Source: an uncultured bacterium (GTDB lineage: Bacteria > Bacillota > Clostridia > Lachnospirales > Lachnospiraceae). From it: 13,873 nucleotides of DNA. How positions within the stretch are numbered: position 1 is the stretch's first letter; every line of letters starts with the position of its first letter. The stretch lies in assembly GCA_947071365.1 (NCBI GenBank), contig CAMTFT010000008.1, positions 1 to 13,873 on the forward strand, read 5' to 3'. A program made the translations under genes and the position numbers. The notes under the pieces are model-generated. The model had not been told where the DNA came from. It did not search any database and was given only the letters and a program-made list of their open reading frames with translations. Positions 1-7,255 of the stretch are shown here, one piece after another.

Positions 1-45
1 GATGTAGCTCCGTCTCGTGGGCTCGGAGATGTGTATAAGAGACAG
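1..45. other. Nextera adapter with index (sequencing artefact)
   Basis: This is not genomic DNA. Bases 27-45 are the 19-bp Tn5 mosaic end AGATGTGTATAAGAGACAG. Bases 12-26 are the rest of the Nextera read-2 adapter, and bases 4-11 (GTAGCTCC) are the complement of an 8-base i7 index. The same adapter with the same index occurs inverted at 13827-13873. Any open reading frame starting here, such as the plus-strand one beginning at 31, is artefactual. Confidence 0.98.
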
Positions 46-109
46 GTATCAAATATTTTCAAAACAATATTCCATGAAGCAGCATCCGCTGTCCAGGTAT
101 CACCACACA

Positions 110-248
110 GGCGTATAGAAGAAATCATTTCCGAAGGGGACATCAGTTTCCGACGGTACTTAGCGAGCGTATTTTGCTCGCTTACGTACCGCTTCGTGAA
201 ACTGTTAAGCGAAAGCGGTCCCCGCAGGAAAGATTTCTTCTATACGCC
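110..248. repeat. 139-base multi-segment inverted repeat / hairpin
   Basis: The sequence folds into one long hairpin. Paired segments from outside in are 110-126 with 232-248 (17 bp, perfect), 128-132 with 227-231, 136-141 with 218-223 (GGGGAC/GTCCCC), 144-150 with 198-204 (CAGTTTC/GAAACTG), 154-159 with 186-191, and 162-168 with 176-182 (AGCGAGC/GCTCGCT), closed by a 7-base loop. That is about 48 base pairs. The 3' side carries an extra 13-base bulge (205-217) holding a small GC-GAAA-GC hairpin with a GNRA-type loop. There is no T-run next to it, so it is not an ordinary intrinsic terminator. I see no clear target-site duplication. It may be a dispersed palindromic repeat, a MITE-like element or a structured RNA; the family and the active strand are unknown. 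Confidence 0.8.
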
Positions 249-250
249 GT

Positions 251-335
251 CCGGTATACTTCACTGCCCGGTATACTTCACTGCCCGGTATACCTCATTA
301 TCCGGTATACTTCACCGTCCGGCATGTTTCACTGC
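251..335. repeat. 17-bp tandem repeat array, five copies
   Basis: Five contiguous 17-bp units start at 251, 268, 285, 302 and 319. The consensus is CCGGTATACTTCACTGC. The first two units are identical and later ones carry a few substitutions. A partial sixth unit (CCAGT) follows at 336. The array starts 2 bases beyond the long hairpin and ends 13 bases from the DUF4097 stop codon. There are no unique spacers, so it is a minisatellite and not a CRISPR array. The rest of the stretch 46-348 shows no gene: bases 46-109 contain nothing I can identify. Confidence 0.9.
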
Positions 336-348
336 CCAGTCTATAATC

Positions 349-1347
349 CTACATCGCAAAATCAATCTGAATCCTCCCATTATGCGTCTTCGCCCTCAGC
401 GACTTATGCCGCGATGCATCACACACATTATCCAGATTGTTAAACCCGTTCCGTGTCGTACTGTCAATATTATAATCTTCCTTATTCCCGATGATCGTTC
501 CGCTCACAATACCGTTGCACGTCTGCATCACGATATGATCGCTGATCAGGTTGCGCCCGTTTACCGCACCATTCTGCGTCTGAAGGGAAAGCTGCTCCGT
601 GAACCGGCATTCCCTCACAGAGATCAGGCCATTTCCGGCCGATGCATCGAGACATACTCCCAGCACATTAGAAACATCGATCCTTGCATTGTTCGATTTC
701 ACCAGAAGCTTTTCTATCTGGCTGTTTTCCACACGGATCTTGCCGTTATTGCTGAGGATCTCTCCCTGTGAAAGACTTCCAAGGCCGGAAACCTTAATGG
801 AACCGTTCGTCGTCTTCAGATAAAGATTTCCGGCAAAGTTCATCGGAAGCTCCAGTACCAGAATATTAAAGTCCAGAAACAGATTCAGCCAGTTCAGGTG
901 CAGGATTCCCTTCATCTCATGCCGGAAAGAAAATACACCCTCCTTTTCCTCAAATGTAACGATATCCTGTCCTTCCCTGGGCTTAAAATAAACGCGTACC
1001 GGCCCTTCTTCCACTGTTTTCACCCGGATACGCAGATTCTCCGTCTCCACCTTCACAGTATGGATCAACTCTGACGCTTCATATTCCTTCGTCTTTTCCT
1101 TTCCGTCCGTCTTCTCACGGCTCCCGGCCTTTGCTGTATAGACCACGAGACCGCCGTACTCCGCACGGATCTTTCTGGCTACCTCCTCTGGAGACTCGAA
1201 GCGTTCCAGTATCTCCTCCTCCGTATAGCCCTGCTCTATTCCGTCATAGATCAATTCCTCATAAAAATCTTCTATCTGCGCCAGATCCTCCACGGGCATA
1301 TCAATCAGATGATATTTCAGTTTTTTCAGGTATTCTTCCTTTTTCAT
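349..1347 (-). CDS. HAAS domain-DUF4097 protein paired with PadR
   Basis: A 332-residue protein of unknown biochemical function, probably part of a PadR-controlled envelope or stress response. Residues 1-65 form an acidic helical HAAS/DUF1700-type domain, typical of genes next to PadR regulators (key stretch YTEEEILERFESPEEVARKI). A charged linker covers about 66-95. The rest is a DUF4097-type beta-repeat domain with regularly spaced Asn-Gly turns (TNGSI, NNGKI, GNGLI, QNGAV, CNGIV, RNGFN, HNGRI). I see no signal peptide and no clear transmembrane helix, so it looks cytosolic. The start at 1347 is preferred because GGGAGGAGG at 1358-1366 sits 10 bases upstream; a start at 1368 would put that site inside the gene. 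The start codon overlaps the padR stop by 4 bases (ATGA), indicating translational coupling. The domain calls are from recalled family patterns, with no database search. Confidence 0.85.
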   Translation of the reverse strand: MKKEEYLKKLKYHLIDMPVEDLAQIEDFYEELIYDGIEQGYTEEEILERFESPEEVARKIRAEYGGLVVYTAKAGSREKTDGKEKTKEYEASELIHTVKVETENLRIRVKTVEEGPVRVYFKPREGQDIVTFEEKEGVFSFRHEMKGILHLNWLNLFLDFNILVLELPMNFAGNLYLKTTNGSIKVSGLGSLSQGEILSNNGKIRVENSQIEKLLVKSNNARIDVSNVLGVCLDASAGNGLISVRECRFTEQLSLQTQNGAVNGRNLISDHIVMQTCNGIVSGTIIGNKEDYNIDSTTRNGFNNLDNVCDASRHKSLRAKTHNGRIQIDFAM

Positions 1348-1859
1348 GCGTTTGTATCCTCCTCCCAATCCATTTCCTGCTTCTTCTCCGCAGCGTTTTC
1401 CTCTGTACCTGCTGTCTCCGGCTGTGGCACCTCTACCTGCTCCGCCTCCGGCCGCGTTGCCTCTGCCTGCGTCGCTTCTGCCCGCTCCGCCTCCGCCTGC
1501 ATTGTCTCTGCCTGCGTCGTCTCTGCCCGCTCCGTCTCTACCGGCTGCATCCGGTTCTGATCCTCGATAAACTGATACATCGTCTGCAGTTCATCCCATT
1601 CATCAAGAAACACGTCGATCCTGCGCTGTCCTTCCGGTGTCAGTTCATAATATTTCCGTATCCTCCCGCTGTATTCCTGACGATATGTTCTCAGGCTTCC
1701 ATTCTGTTCCAGCCTTTTTAAGATTGGATACAGGGTAGACTCCGATATCTCAACGCACCGTTCCAGTTCCCGAATAATCATGTATCCATAGGATGGCCCT
1801 TTTTTCAGAACAGCCAGGACGCAAATCTCCAGGATTCCTTTTTTTCTCTGTACATCCAC
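1344..1859 (-). CDS. PadR-family transcriptional regulator with repeat tail
   Basis: A 171-residue regulator starting at a GTG codon. AAGGAGG at 1867-1873 lies 7 bases upstream, while the in-frame ATG at 1901 has no ribosome site and would leave a leader of under about 20 bases. Residues 8-80 are a PadR winged helix: GILEICVLAVL, then GPSYGYMIIREL, the recognition segment ISESTLYPILKRLEQNG and the wing GRIRKYYELTPEG. Residues 82-104 are a short helical dimerisation-type segment. Residues 107-151 are nine tandem pentads of pattern [AVP]-E-[TAV]-x-[QRG], followed by an acidic end with DWEED. This tail is not part of the usual PadR fold. The gene is coupled to the downstream HAAS-DUF4097 gene and probably represses its own promoter through the half-site array at 1900-1948. 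The inducing signal is unknown. Confidence 0.93.
   Translation of the reverse strand: MDVQRKKGILEICVLAVLKKGPSYGYMIIRELERCVEISESTLYPILKRLEQNGSLRTYRQEYSGRIRKYYELTPEGQRRIDVFLDEWDELQTMYQFIEDQNRMQPVETERAETTQAETMQAEAERAEATQAEATRPEAEQVEVPQPETAGTEENAAEKKQEMDWEEDTNA
1407..1541 (-). repeat. 15-bp coding repeats in the padR tail (nine units)
   Basis: Nine successive 15-bp units encode the pentads [AVP]-E-[TAV]-x-[QRG] in PadR residues 107-151. On the plus strand the units read as variants of CTCTGCCTGCGTCGT and CTCCGCCTGC. The period is a multiple of three, so gain or loss of units would keep the frame. The skewed composition also opens spurious frames on the other strand. Confidence 0.85.
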
Positions 1860-1899
1860 GCCAATTCCTCCTTTTTTATGAATTGTTACTGTGTTTTGC

Positions 1900-1948
1900 A
1901 TACTATGTATTGTATACTATTTGTAATATACTATTCATTGCATAGTAT
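1900..1948. promoter_or_regulatory. Probable PadR operator: four half-sites at 14-bp steps
   Basis: ATACTAT occurs at 1900-1906, 1914-1920 and 1928-1934, and its complement ATAGTAT at 1942-1948. All four start exactly 14 bp apart. The outer pair forms the dyad CATACTATG (1899-1907) and CATAGTATG (1941-1949). The array covers the -10 region, the spacer and the edge of the -35 box of the padR promoter. PadR proteins commonly bind ATAC/GTAT-type dyads and repress their own genes; assignment to this PadR is inference. Confidence 0.75.
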
Positions 1949-1953
1949 GTCAA
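1925..1953 (-). promoter_or_regulatory. padR promoter (sigma-A type)
   Basis: On the minus strand TTGACA (1948-1953) is a perfect -35 box, followed by a 17-base spacer and TATATT (1925-1930) as the -10 box. Transcription would start near 1917-1919, about 58-60 bases before the GTG start of padR. The half-site array overlaps it completely. This is the best promoter I can see in the window. Confidence 0.8.
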
Positions 1954-2002
1954 GATATTTCTTAAAACACCGCCAATATCTCTTCCAATCGTCCGCAACA
2001 CA

Positions 2003-2050
2003 AAAAGACGGAAGCAGAACACCTCCCACAGTTTTCTGCTTCCGTCTTTT
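2003..2050. terminator. Strong, apparently bidirectional intrinsic terminator
   Basis: A 13-bp perfect stem pairs GACGGAAGCAGAA (2007-2019) with TTCTGCTTCCGTC (2034-2046) around a 14-base loop. It is extended by AAAA (2003-2006) against TTTT (2047-2050). It lies 54 bases after the stop codon of the last antiporter gene and before the padR promoter. On the minus strand it ends the aspartate kinase-antiporter transcript. The A-run on one side and T-run on the other would let it work on either strand. Confidence 0.92.
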
Positions 2051-2104
2051 CTTTTTCACGGCAATACACCGGGTACACACCCAGCCAGCCTCACCGTCTC
2101 TTTT

Positions 2105-4234
2105 TTACCGCCACAAAATATAAATCAGCGTCAGACACAGCCCGACACACACCAGCAAAAGCCCAAAGGAAAGGCTTCTTGCTATTATCATGTTATTCTC
2201 CCGCATTCTGTCATGCCATACCGCAAAGGTGTGTACATAATCCTTCTTTACCGGATTCTTCCGCCGCAGCGTGCGGTTTACAAAGCCCTGGATAAAATTC
2301 ATGACTCTGCCGCAGGCCAGCGTGAACACTGTTCCCTCTGCAAGCTCATGGGGGAGCGGGCTGTCCCGGTACACACTCTTTCGAAGCCCCACTACCATCA
2401 GATCCGGCAGGCTGTCAAACACCCGGCAGATAACGCCGCAGACCGGGATCAGATATTTCACCAGCGTATCGACAAACAGATCCAGCACACGGCAGATCGC
2501 TTCGCAGATGACCGGAAGGAGCTCCAGCAGCACCGGGCGGTAGATCAGGTTCTCCAAATCCAGCCAGGACGGCCACAGATCCGCATAGGAGCGAACGCCT
2601 CTTTCTTCCCGCATCAGAACCTTCCGGATAAAGAACACGTAGACCACCGCGCCAATGGCGATGGAAATACACGCTCCGGACAGATTTTTCAGACTGAAGT
2701 AAGGTACTACATGGCCGAATTCTTCAAGATGCATGAAGCGCTGTCCCAGCTCCGCCGCACGATCCATCAGATTATGCGGGAACAGTCCCCAGATAAGCAG
2801 GAGCAGAGCGCTTCCTGACAGTGCAAATGTACTCTCCCGGTTCATATATGCTTTCATACCGTCGTACTTTTTCTGAAGCGCGTGATCCTCGTTCTCCTCC
2901 ACAAAAACAGCCAGGAAAAGCTTCGTCATATACGCCACAGTCAGTCCGCCGGAAAACAGGAAGATCCATTCCACACCGTGCATCACAAGGCCGCCGCCAT
3001 ATTCTACGATGCTCTCATGCAGCAGCGTTTTGCTGACGTATCCGCCAAACAGCGGGATACCGCCGATAGCCAGTGCGCCGACAAGGAAAATCCCCTTCAG
3101 GAGCGGCTTTTTTCGGCCAAAGCCCCGGATCTTATTCAGATCCAGCGCGTGAGTATTCATATAAATGACGCCTGCCGCCATGAACAGCACCAGCTTGATC
3201 AGCGAATGGTTTATCATATGAAGCATCGTGCCATGCACAGCCAGGGCATTCTCTTCACCGAGAAGTCCCTGCATGCCTACGCCTACCATGATAAATCCGA
3301 TCTGGGACATGGAGGAGCAGGCCAGCGTCCGTTTCAGGTCGATGGAAAAAACCGCCAGCATCGCACCGCCGAACATCGTCAGAACGCCAATCGTCAGGAT
3401 CAGCCTGCCCCAGTCGGCATCATGCAGAAAGATTTCCGAGCTGACAACGAGCACGCCGAACACTCCCGTCTTCGTCAGAATACCGGAAAGCAGCGCGGAG
3501 GCCGGAGCCGGAGCTACCGGATGCGCCTTCGGCAGCCAGATATGCAGCGGAAACGCCCCGGCCTTGGCGCCGAAGCCAAACAGCATACATGCGCCTGCCG
3601 CGTAGAGAACTTTTCTGTCCTCATACGATGCGGCAGCTTCCAGCAGCTCATCCATCGCCACAGTCCCCAGCGCATGGTACACCAGAAAGATACCCATGAG
3701 CATCACGAGACCGCCGATAACCGCCACTGCCAGATACGTTGCGGCAGCCCGCAGCGACGGTTCATTTTCCTCCTGAGCCACCCACACGTAGGAGGTAAAG
3801 GACATAATCTCAAAAAAGATGAATGTCGTGTACAGATCCGCCGACAGAAATACGCCCATGGTTGCTCCCAGCGTCATCAGCAAAAACAGGTAAAAGCGGC
3901 TGCGGTTCCCGTGATGTTCAAAATACTCCCTCGAAAGGATCGTCGTCATCATCCACATGAGAGCTGCGATCGTTCCATAGACAAGCCGGAAGCCGTCCAG
4001 CTTGAAATTCAGCCCGAATCCGCAGATCTCCGTCACATGGCAGCGAAGTACATCACCGCTTCCCGCACTGCCTCCATACAGCACAAAGAGCACCACCATC
4101 AAAGCAAGCTCACTGGCCGTCACAAAATCCGCCAGATAATCCCGGTACGTTTCATTTCGCCCGCCCACAGCATATGCGAGGAGGCCGCCAAGAAACGGAT
4201 AAAAAACAAGTATTGCAAGAATTGCTTCTTTCAT
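2105..4234 (-). CDS. Antiporter-type subunit 4, NuoL/HyfB/MbhH-like, long C-terminus
   Basis: A 709-residue polytopic membrane protein of the proton-conducting NuoL/M/N-MrpA/D superfamily, last gene of the operon. Ion-path residues are in place: Glu142 (FIFFEIMSF, TM5), Lys224 in AKAGAFPLHIWLPKAHPVAP (TM7 and loop), Lys255 (GILTKTG, TM8) and Lys402 (GGYVSKTLL, TM12). After about residue 490 comes a roughly 220-residue extension with hydrophobic stretches around 515-540 and 565-610, a basic segment (NRTLRRKNPVKK) and a final membrane helix at about 680-707. Such an extension is known in NuoL and related subunits, where a lateral helix runs along the membrane arm; that role here is inference. 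The start is supported by GGGAGG 7 bases upstream of the ATG, and the gap to the preceding gene is 15 bases. The terminator at 2003-2050 follows. It could equally be called complex I subunit 5 family; ion specificity cannot be read from sequence. Confidence 0.9.
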   Translation of the reverse strand: MKEAILAILVFYPFLGGLLAYAVGGRNETYRDYLADFVTASELALMVVLFVLYGGSAGSGDVLRCHVTEICGFGLNFKLDGFRLVYGTIAALMWMMTTILSREYFEHHGNRSRFYLFLLMTLGATMGVFLSADLYTTFIFFEIMSFTSYVWVAQEENEPSLRAAATYLAVAVIGGLVMLMGIFLVYHALGTVAMDELLEAAASYEDRKVLYAAGACMLFGFGAKAGAFPLHIWLPKAHPVAPAPASALLSGILTKTGVFGVLVVSSEIFLHDADWGRLILTIGVLTMFGGAMLAVFSIDLKRTLACSSMSQIGFIMVGVGMQGLLGEENALAVHGTMLHMINHSLIKLVLFMAAGVIYMNTHALDLNKIRGFGRKKPLLKGIFLVGALAIGGIPLFGGYVSKTLLHESIVEYGGGLVMHGVEWIFLFSGGLTVAYMTKLFLAVFVEENEDHALQKKYDGMKAYMNRESTFALSGSALLLLIWGLFPHNLMDRAAELGQRFMHLEEFGHVVPYFSLKNLSGACISIAIGAVVYVFFIRKVLMREERGVRSYADLWPSWLDLENLIYRPVLLELLPVICEAICRVLDLFVDTLVKYLIPVCGVICRVFDSLPDLMVVGLRKSVYRDSPLPHELAEGTVFTLACGRVMNFIQGFVNRTLRRKNPVKKDYVHTFAVWHDRMRENNMIIARSLSFGLLLVCVGLCLTLIYILWR

Positions 4235-4249
4235 GATCTCTCCTCCCTG

Positions 4250-5722
4250 TTACATCAAAGCCGCGATAGATTCCAGTCCCCGAATGACCGGAGCAGAATG
4301 CAGGCCAAAGAAAAACATCGCTATCACAAATATCGCCAGTGGAAGAATCATCATCCAGTTCGGATCCTCCACATCCTGAATCGTACTGTAATCAAAATCC
4401 TTTCCCGGGAAAAATGCCCGGATGGAGATCGACATCATATAGATGGCTGTCAGAAGCGCGGAAATGAGCAGCGCCGCTATGCCAGCATACGCCAGCGGAT
4501 TTCTGCTGTCCACCGCCGCCCGCACCAGATTCCATTTGCTGATGAAGCCGCACAGTCCCGGCACTCCCATGAGCGCCATCCCCGAAATCGTAAAAATAAT
4601 GAATACTTTCGGCATCTTCCTTCCAAAACCGTTCAGCTCATGAATATAATTTCTGCCCGTCTTGTATATGACCGCACCGGCGCAGAAGAAGGAACAAATC
4701 TTCATGACGGCATGGAAGATCATATGGCTTAAAGCGCCCACAAGCCCCAGCGGCGTCATCATCACCGCGCCGAACAGAATGTAAGAAAGATTGCTGACCG
4801 TTGACCAGGCCAGACGCCGTTTCAGATGCGTCTCTTTTAACGCGCGGCTGCAGCCGTACACGATCGTGAACACCACCAGCGCCATCACAACGTACTGCGC
4901 CCAGGTGCCGCGAAGGAAATCCGTGCCGAAGCTGTAATACGTCACGCGCATAACGGTAAACGCACCGGCCTTGACCACTGCGACCGCGTGAAGAAGCGCC
5001 GTGACGGGCGTCGGTGCGACACCTGCTTTCGGCAGCCAGCCAGAAAACGGAAACATGGCCGCCTTGACGCTGAAGCCGCAGAAACACAGCACATAAACGA
5101 TCAGCAGCCGGTTCGTATGATCTCCCAGCCGCGCAATATCCAGCACGCCTCCCGGAACAAAATTGGAGGTGCTTCCGTAGCTTAAGATAAATACCATTCC
5201 GATAAACGCAAAGGCGGCTCCGCCCAGAGAATAGTACAGGTACGTACGGCTTGCCAGAACCGCCTCCCTCGTCAGCGTATGCAAGATCAGCGGCAGCGTC
5301 ACCAGCGTCAGCATTTCGTAGAAGCAGTACATCGTCACGATATCCTCTGACAGTGCAATGCCAAGCGTCACGCCGTACGTGATCGTATAAAACATAAAAA
5401 AGATCTTTTCATGGCCCTCATGCTTCATATACTCAAAGGCATACAGCGTTGCCAGCGGCCACAGAACCGAAACGATACCGGCAAACACCGTGCCAAGGCC
5501 ATCCAGCCGGAAGCTGATGGAAAGATCGCCGGTAAAACGAAACAGCACGAAGGCATCCTCCGGTCCATTTAGCAGCGCTGCAAGGACAAGCGCAGAAGTC
5601 ACGGTCACAGCCGTTTCTATATAGACCATCATAGAAGTCCTGTTTGGAAAGGGAAGCAGCGGTATAAGCGCTCCCGCAAATATCGGAAGCAGTATGACCA
5701 CCGCAAATATTGCTGCACTCAT
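4250..5722 (-). CDS. Antiporter-type subunit 3, NuoL-like loop signature
   Basis: A 490-residue polytopic membrane protein of the NuoL/M/N-MrpD superfamily. Ion-path residues are present: Glu136 (YCFYEMLTL, TM5), Lys220 (GFSVKAAMFPF, TM7), Lys251 (VAVVKAGAF, TM8) and Lys396 (CGFISKWNL, TM12). It departs from its neighbours after TM7. The usual PLHAWLP is PFSGWLP here, with Ser227 in place of His, and the next loop reads GVAPTPVTALLHAV, which resembles the PTPVSALIHA loop of NuoL more than the HPVAPSPASA form in the other two long-loop paralogues. His245 in that loop is retained. This suggests an old paralogue and not a recent copy. GGGAGG lies 7 bases before the ATG. Gaps to its neighbours are 15 bases on both sides, so it is co-transcribed and probably an integral member of the same complex. 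Confidence 0.9.
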   Translation of the reverse strand: MSAAIFAVVILLPIFAGALIPLLPFPNRTSMMVYIETAVTVTSALVLAALLNGPEDAFVLFRFTGDLSISFRLDGLGTVFAGIVSVLWPLATLYAFEYMKHEGHEKIFFMFYTITYGVTLGIALSEDIVTMYCFYEMLTLVTLPLILHTLTREAVLASRTYLYYSLGGAAFAFIGMVFILSYGSTSNFVPGGVLDIARLGDHTNRLLIVYVLCFCGFSVKAAMFPFSGWLPKAGVAPTPVTALLHAVAVVKAGAFTVMRVTYYSFGTDFLRGTWAQYVVMALVVFTIVYGCSRALKETHLKRRLAWSTVSNLSYILFGAVMMTPLGLVGALSHMIFHAVMKICSFFCAGAVIYKTGRNYIHELNGFGRKMPKVFIIFTISGMALMGVPGLCGFISKWNLVRAAVDSRNPLAYAGIAALLISALLTAIYMMSISIRAFFPGKDFDYSTIQDVEDPNWMMILPLAIFVIAMFFFGLHSAPVIRGLESIAALM

Positions 5723-5737
5723 TGCATTTCCTCCCTT

Positions 5738-7243
5738 CTACAGTACCGTTGCCGCGATCTGGCTGAAATAACGAATCAGCGGATTCGGAAATACGCCGAG
5801 CAGCACTGCCATCAGCGCCAGAAATACCAGCGGGAGCAGCATCAGATACGGCGGCTCCTGTTTTTTCCATTCGGTCTGCGCCGCATCCTTACCCGGGAAA
5901 AAGCCCTTCATCGTCACCGGCAGCAGATATCCCGCCGTCAACAGCGCACTGATCAGCAGCACCACCGGGCCGATCCATCGAAAAGCTCCGATATTCGCTT
6001 CCAAAGCGCCCTGAGCCAGATACCATTTGCTGATAAAACCGCTTGTCGGAGGAATACCGATCAGCGCCAGAGAAGCGAAGGTGTAACACCACAGTGTCTT
6101 CGGCATCTCTTTTCCGATACCGACAAGCTCCTCCACCCTTGTTTTCCCGCACTGGAAAATAAAGATTCCAGCCGTCAGAAACAGCGTACATTTGATGAAA
6201 GCATGGAACACCACATGAAGCAGCGAACCAGTCATGGCTGTCGGTGAAAGAGCGGAAAGCCCAAACAGAATATACGATACCTGACTGACCGTGGAATAAG
6301 CCAGACGTTTCTTGAACACCGGTTCCCGAAATGCCAGCATGGAACCCATAAATACAGTCATAAGCGTCAGCACCATCCATGCGGTCTGCACCCATGTACC
6401 CCGGATAAAATCAGCTCCCACAATATAATAAACCGTCCGGATGACCGCCAGGACACCGCATTTTACGATGATACCAGACAGTGCGGCAGATGCGGGAGAC
6501 GGTGCAACGGGATGCGCTGTAGGCAGCCATGCGTGAAGCGGAAGCATACCGGCCTTCACGCCAAAGCCAATCAGCATCGCAAAGACTGATGCCAGTAAAA
6601 GTCCCTGGTTGCCCGATACAAGCGCCATATCCAGAGTACCTCCCGGCGTAAAAGTCAGGGATGTGCAGTATTTGTACAGGAAGAAAATTCCAAACAACCC
6701 AAGGTAAGCGCCGCACATGGAATAAAACAGATATTTCAGCGCCGCCATGATCGCCTCTCTTGAACCGTTGTGCAGTACGAGAGGCATGGAGGTCAGCGTC
6801 ATCATCTCATAGAAAAGATACATCGTCACCAGATTGCCGGAGAACACCAGAGCCGCCAGCACACCGTATACGACGAGATAAAATCCGAAAAATCTCCGCT
6901 CCTCTCCTTCATGCTTCATATACACGAAGGAGTAAATGCAGATAACGACCCAAATGATACTGATTACCGTGATGAAAATCCTTCCGATATCATCCACATG
7001 GAAATAGATCGGTATGTCCTTCATCAAATAGAACAGAGTAAAGCTGACATCCCCGGACCACGCAAGGACAACAGCTACCACCGCAGAAGCTGCAAGCACC
7101 AGAATTGCCATGATATGGAGCTTTTTCAGTCCCTCCGCATTCAGGTCGGGAGCCTTTCTCCACTTTGACGCTGCCGAAGATATCAGCATAATGATTCCGG
7201 CGATGATCGGCAGACATATTGGCAGTAAAATCAAACCACTCAT
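5738..7243 (-). CDS. Antiporter-type subunit 2, NuoM/MrpD-like
   Basis: A 501-residue polytopic membrane protein of the proton-conducting antiporter superfamily. Ion-path residues are Glu146 (YLFYEMMTL, TM5), Lys230 in VKAGMLPLHAWLPTAHPVAP (TM7 and loop), Lys261 (IIVKCGV, TM8) and Lys406 (SGFISKWYL, TM12). His343 and His347 (HVVFHAFIK) lie in the TM10-11 region. It shares YMKHEG before TM4, a PGG turn, RGTW and FFPGKD with subunit 3, so the two are a closer pair within the four paralogues. The start is supported by GGAGG 8 bases upstream. It lies 12 bases after the preceding stop codon. In a complex it would supply one ion-translocation channel; whether it moves H+ or Na+ is not decidable from sequence. 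Confidence 0.91.
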   Translation of the reverse strand: MSGLILLPICLPIIAGIIMLISSAASKWRKAPDLNAEGLKKLHIMAILVLAASAVVAVVLAWSGDVSFTLFYLMKDIPIYFHVDDIGRIFITVISIIWVVICIYSFVYMKHEGEERRFFGFYLVVYGVLAALVFSGNLVTMYLFYEMMTLTSMPLVLHNGSREAIMAALKYLFYSMCGAYLGLFGIFFLYKYCTSLTFTPGGTLDMALVSGNQGLLLASVFAMLIGFGVKAGMLPLHAWLPTAHPVAPSPASAALSGIIVKCGVLAVIRTVYYIVGADFIRGTWVQTAWMVLTLMTVFMGSMLAFREPVFKKRLAYSTVSQVSYILFGLSALSPTAMTGSLLHVVFHAFIKCTLFLTAGIFIFQCGKTRVEELVGIGKEMPKTLWCYTFASLALIGIPPTSGFISKWYLAQGALEANIGAFRWIGPVVLLISALLTAGYLLPVTMKGFFPGKDAAQTEWKKQEPPYLMLLPLVFLALMAVLLGVFPNPLIRYFSQIAATVL

Positions 7244-7255
7244 TTTTTCTTCCTC

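Noticed and set aside
110..248. Integron attC site, suggested by GTTAAGC fitting GTTRRRY within a bulged hairpin
   Set aside because: The motif is inside the 3' bulge and not at the end of the stem. There is no matching RYYYAAC partner and no cassette or integrase.
251..335. CRISPR array
   Set aside because: The 17-bp units are contiguous with no unique spacers, and no cas genes are present.
31..771. 246-codon plus-strand open frame at the left end
   Set aside because: It begins inside the sequencing adapter, crosses the hairpin and the 17-bp repeats, and then runs antisense to the DUF4097 gene.
2882..4732. 616-codon open frame on the plus strand opposite antiporter subunits 3 and 4
   Set aside because: The translation is rich in His, Gln and Arg with no family resemblance. 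It mirrors two genuine membrane-protein genes with clear motifs and ribosome sites on the minus strand.
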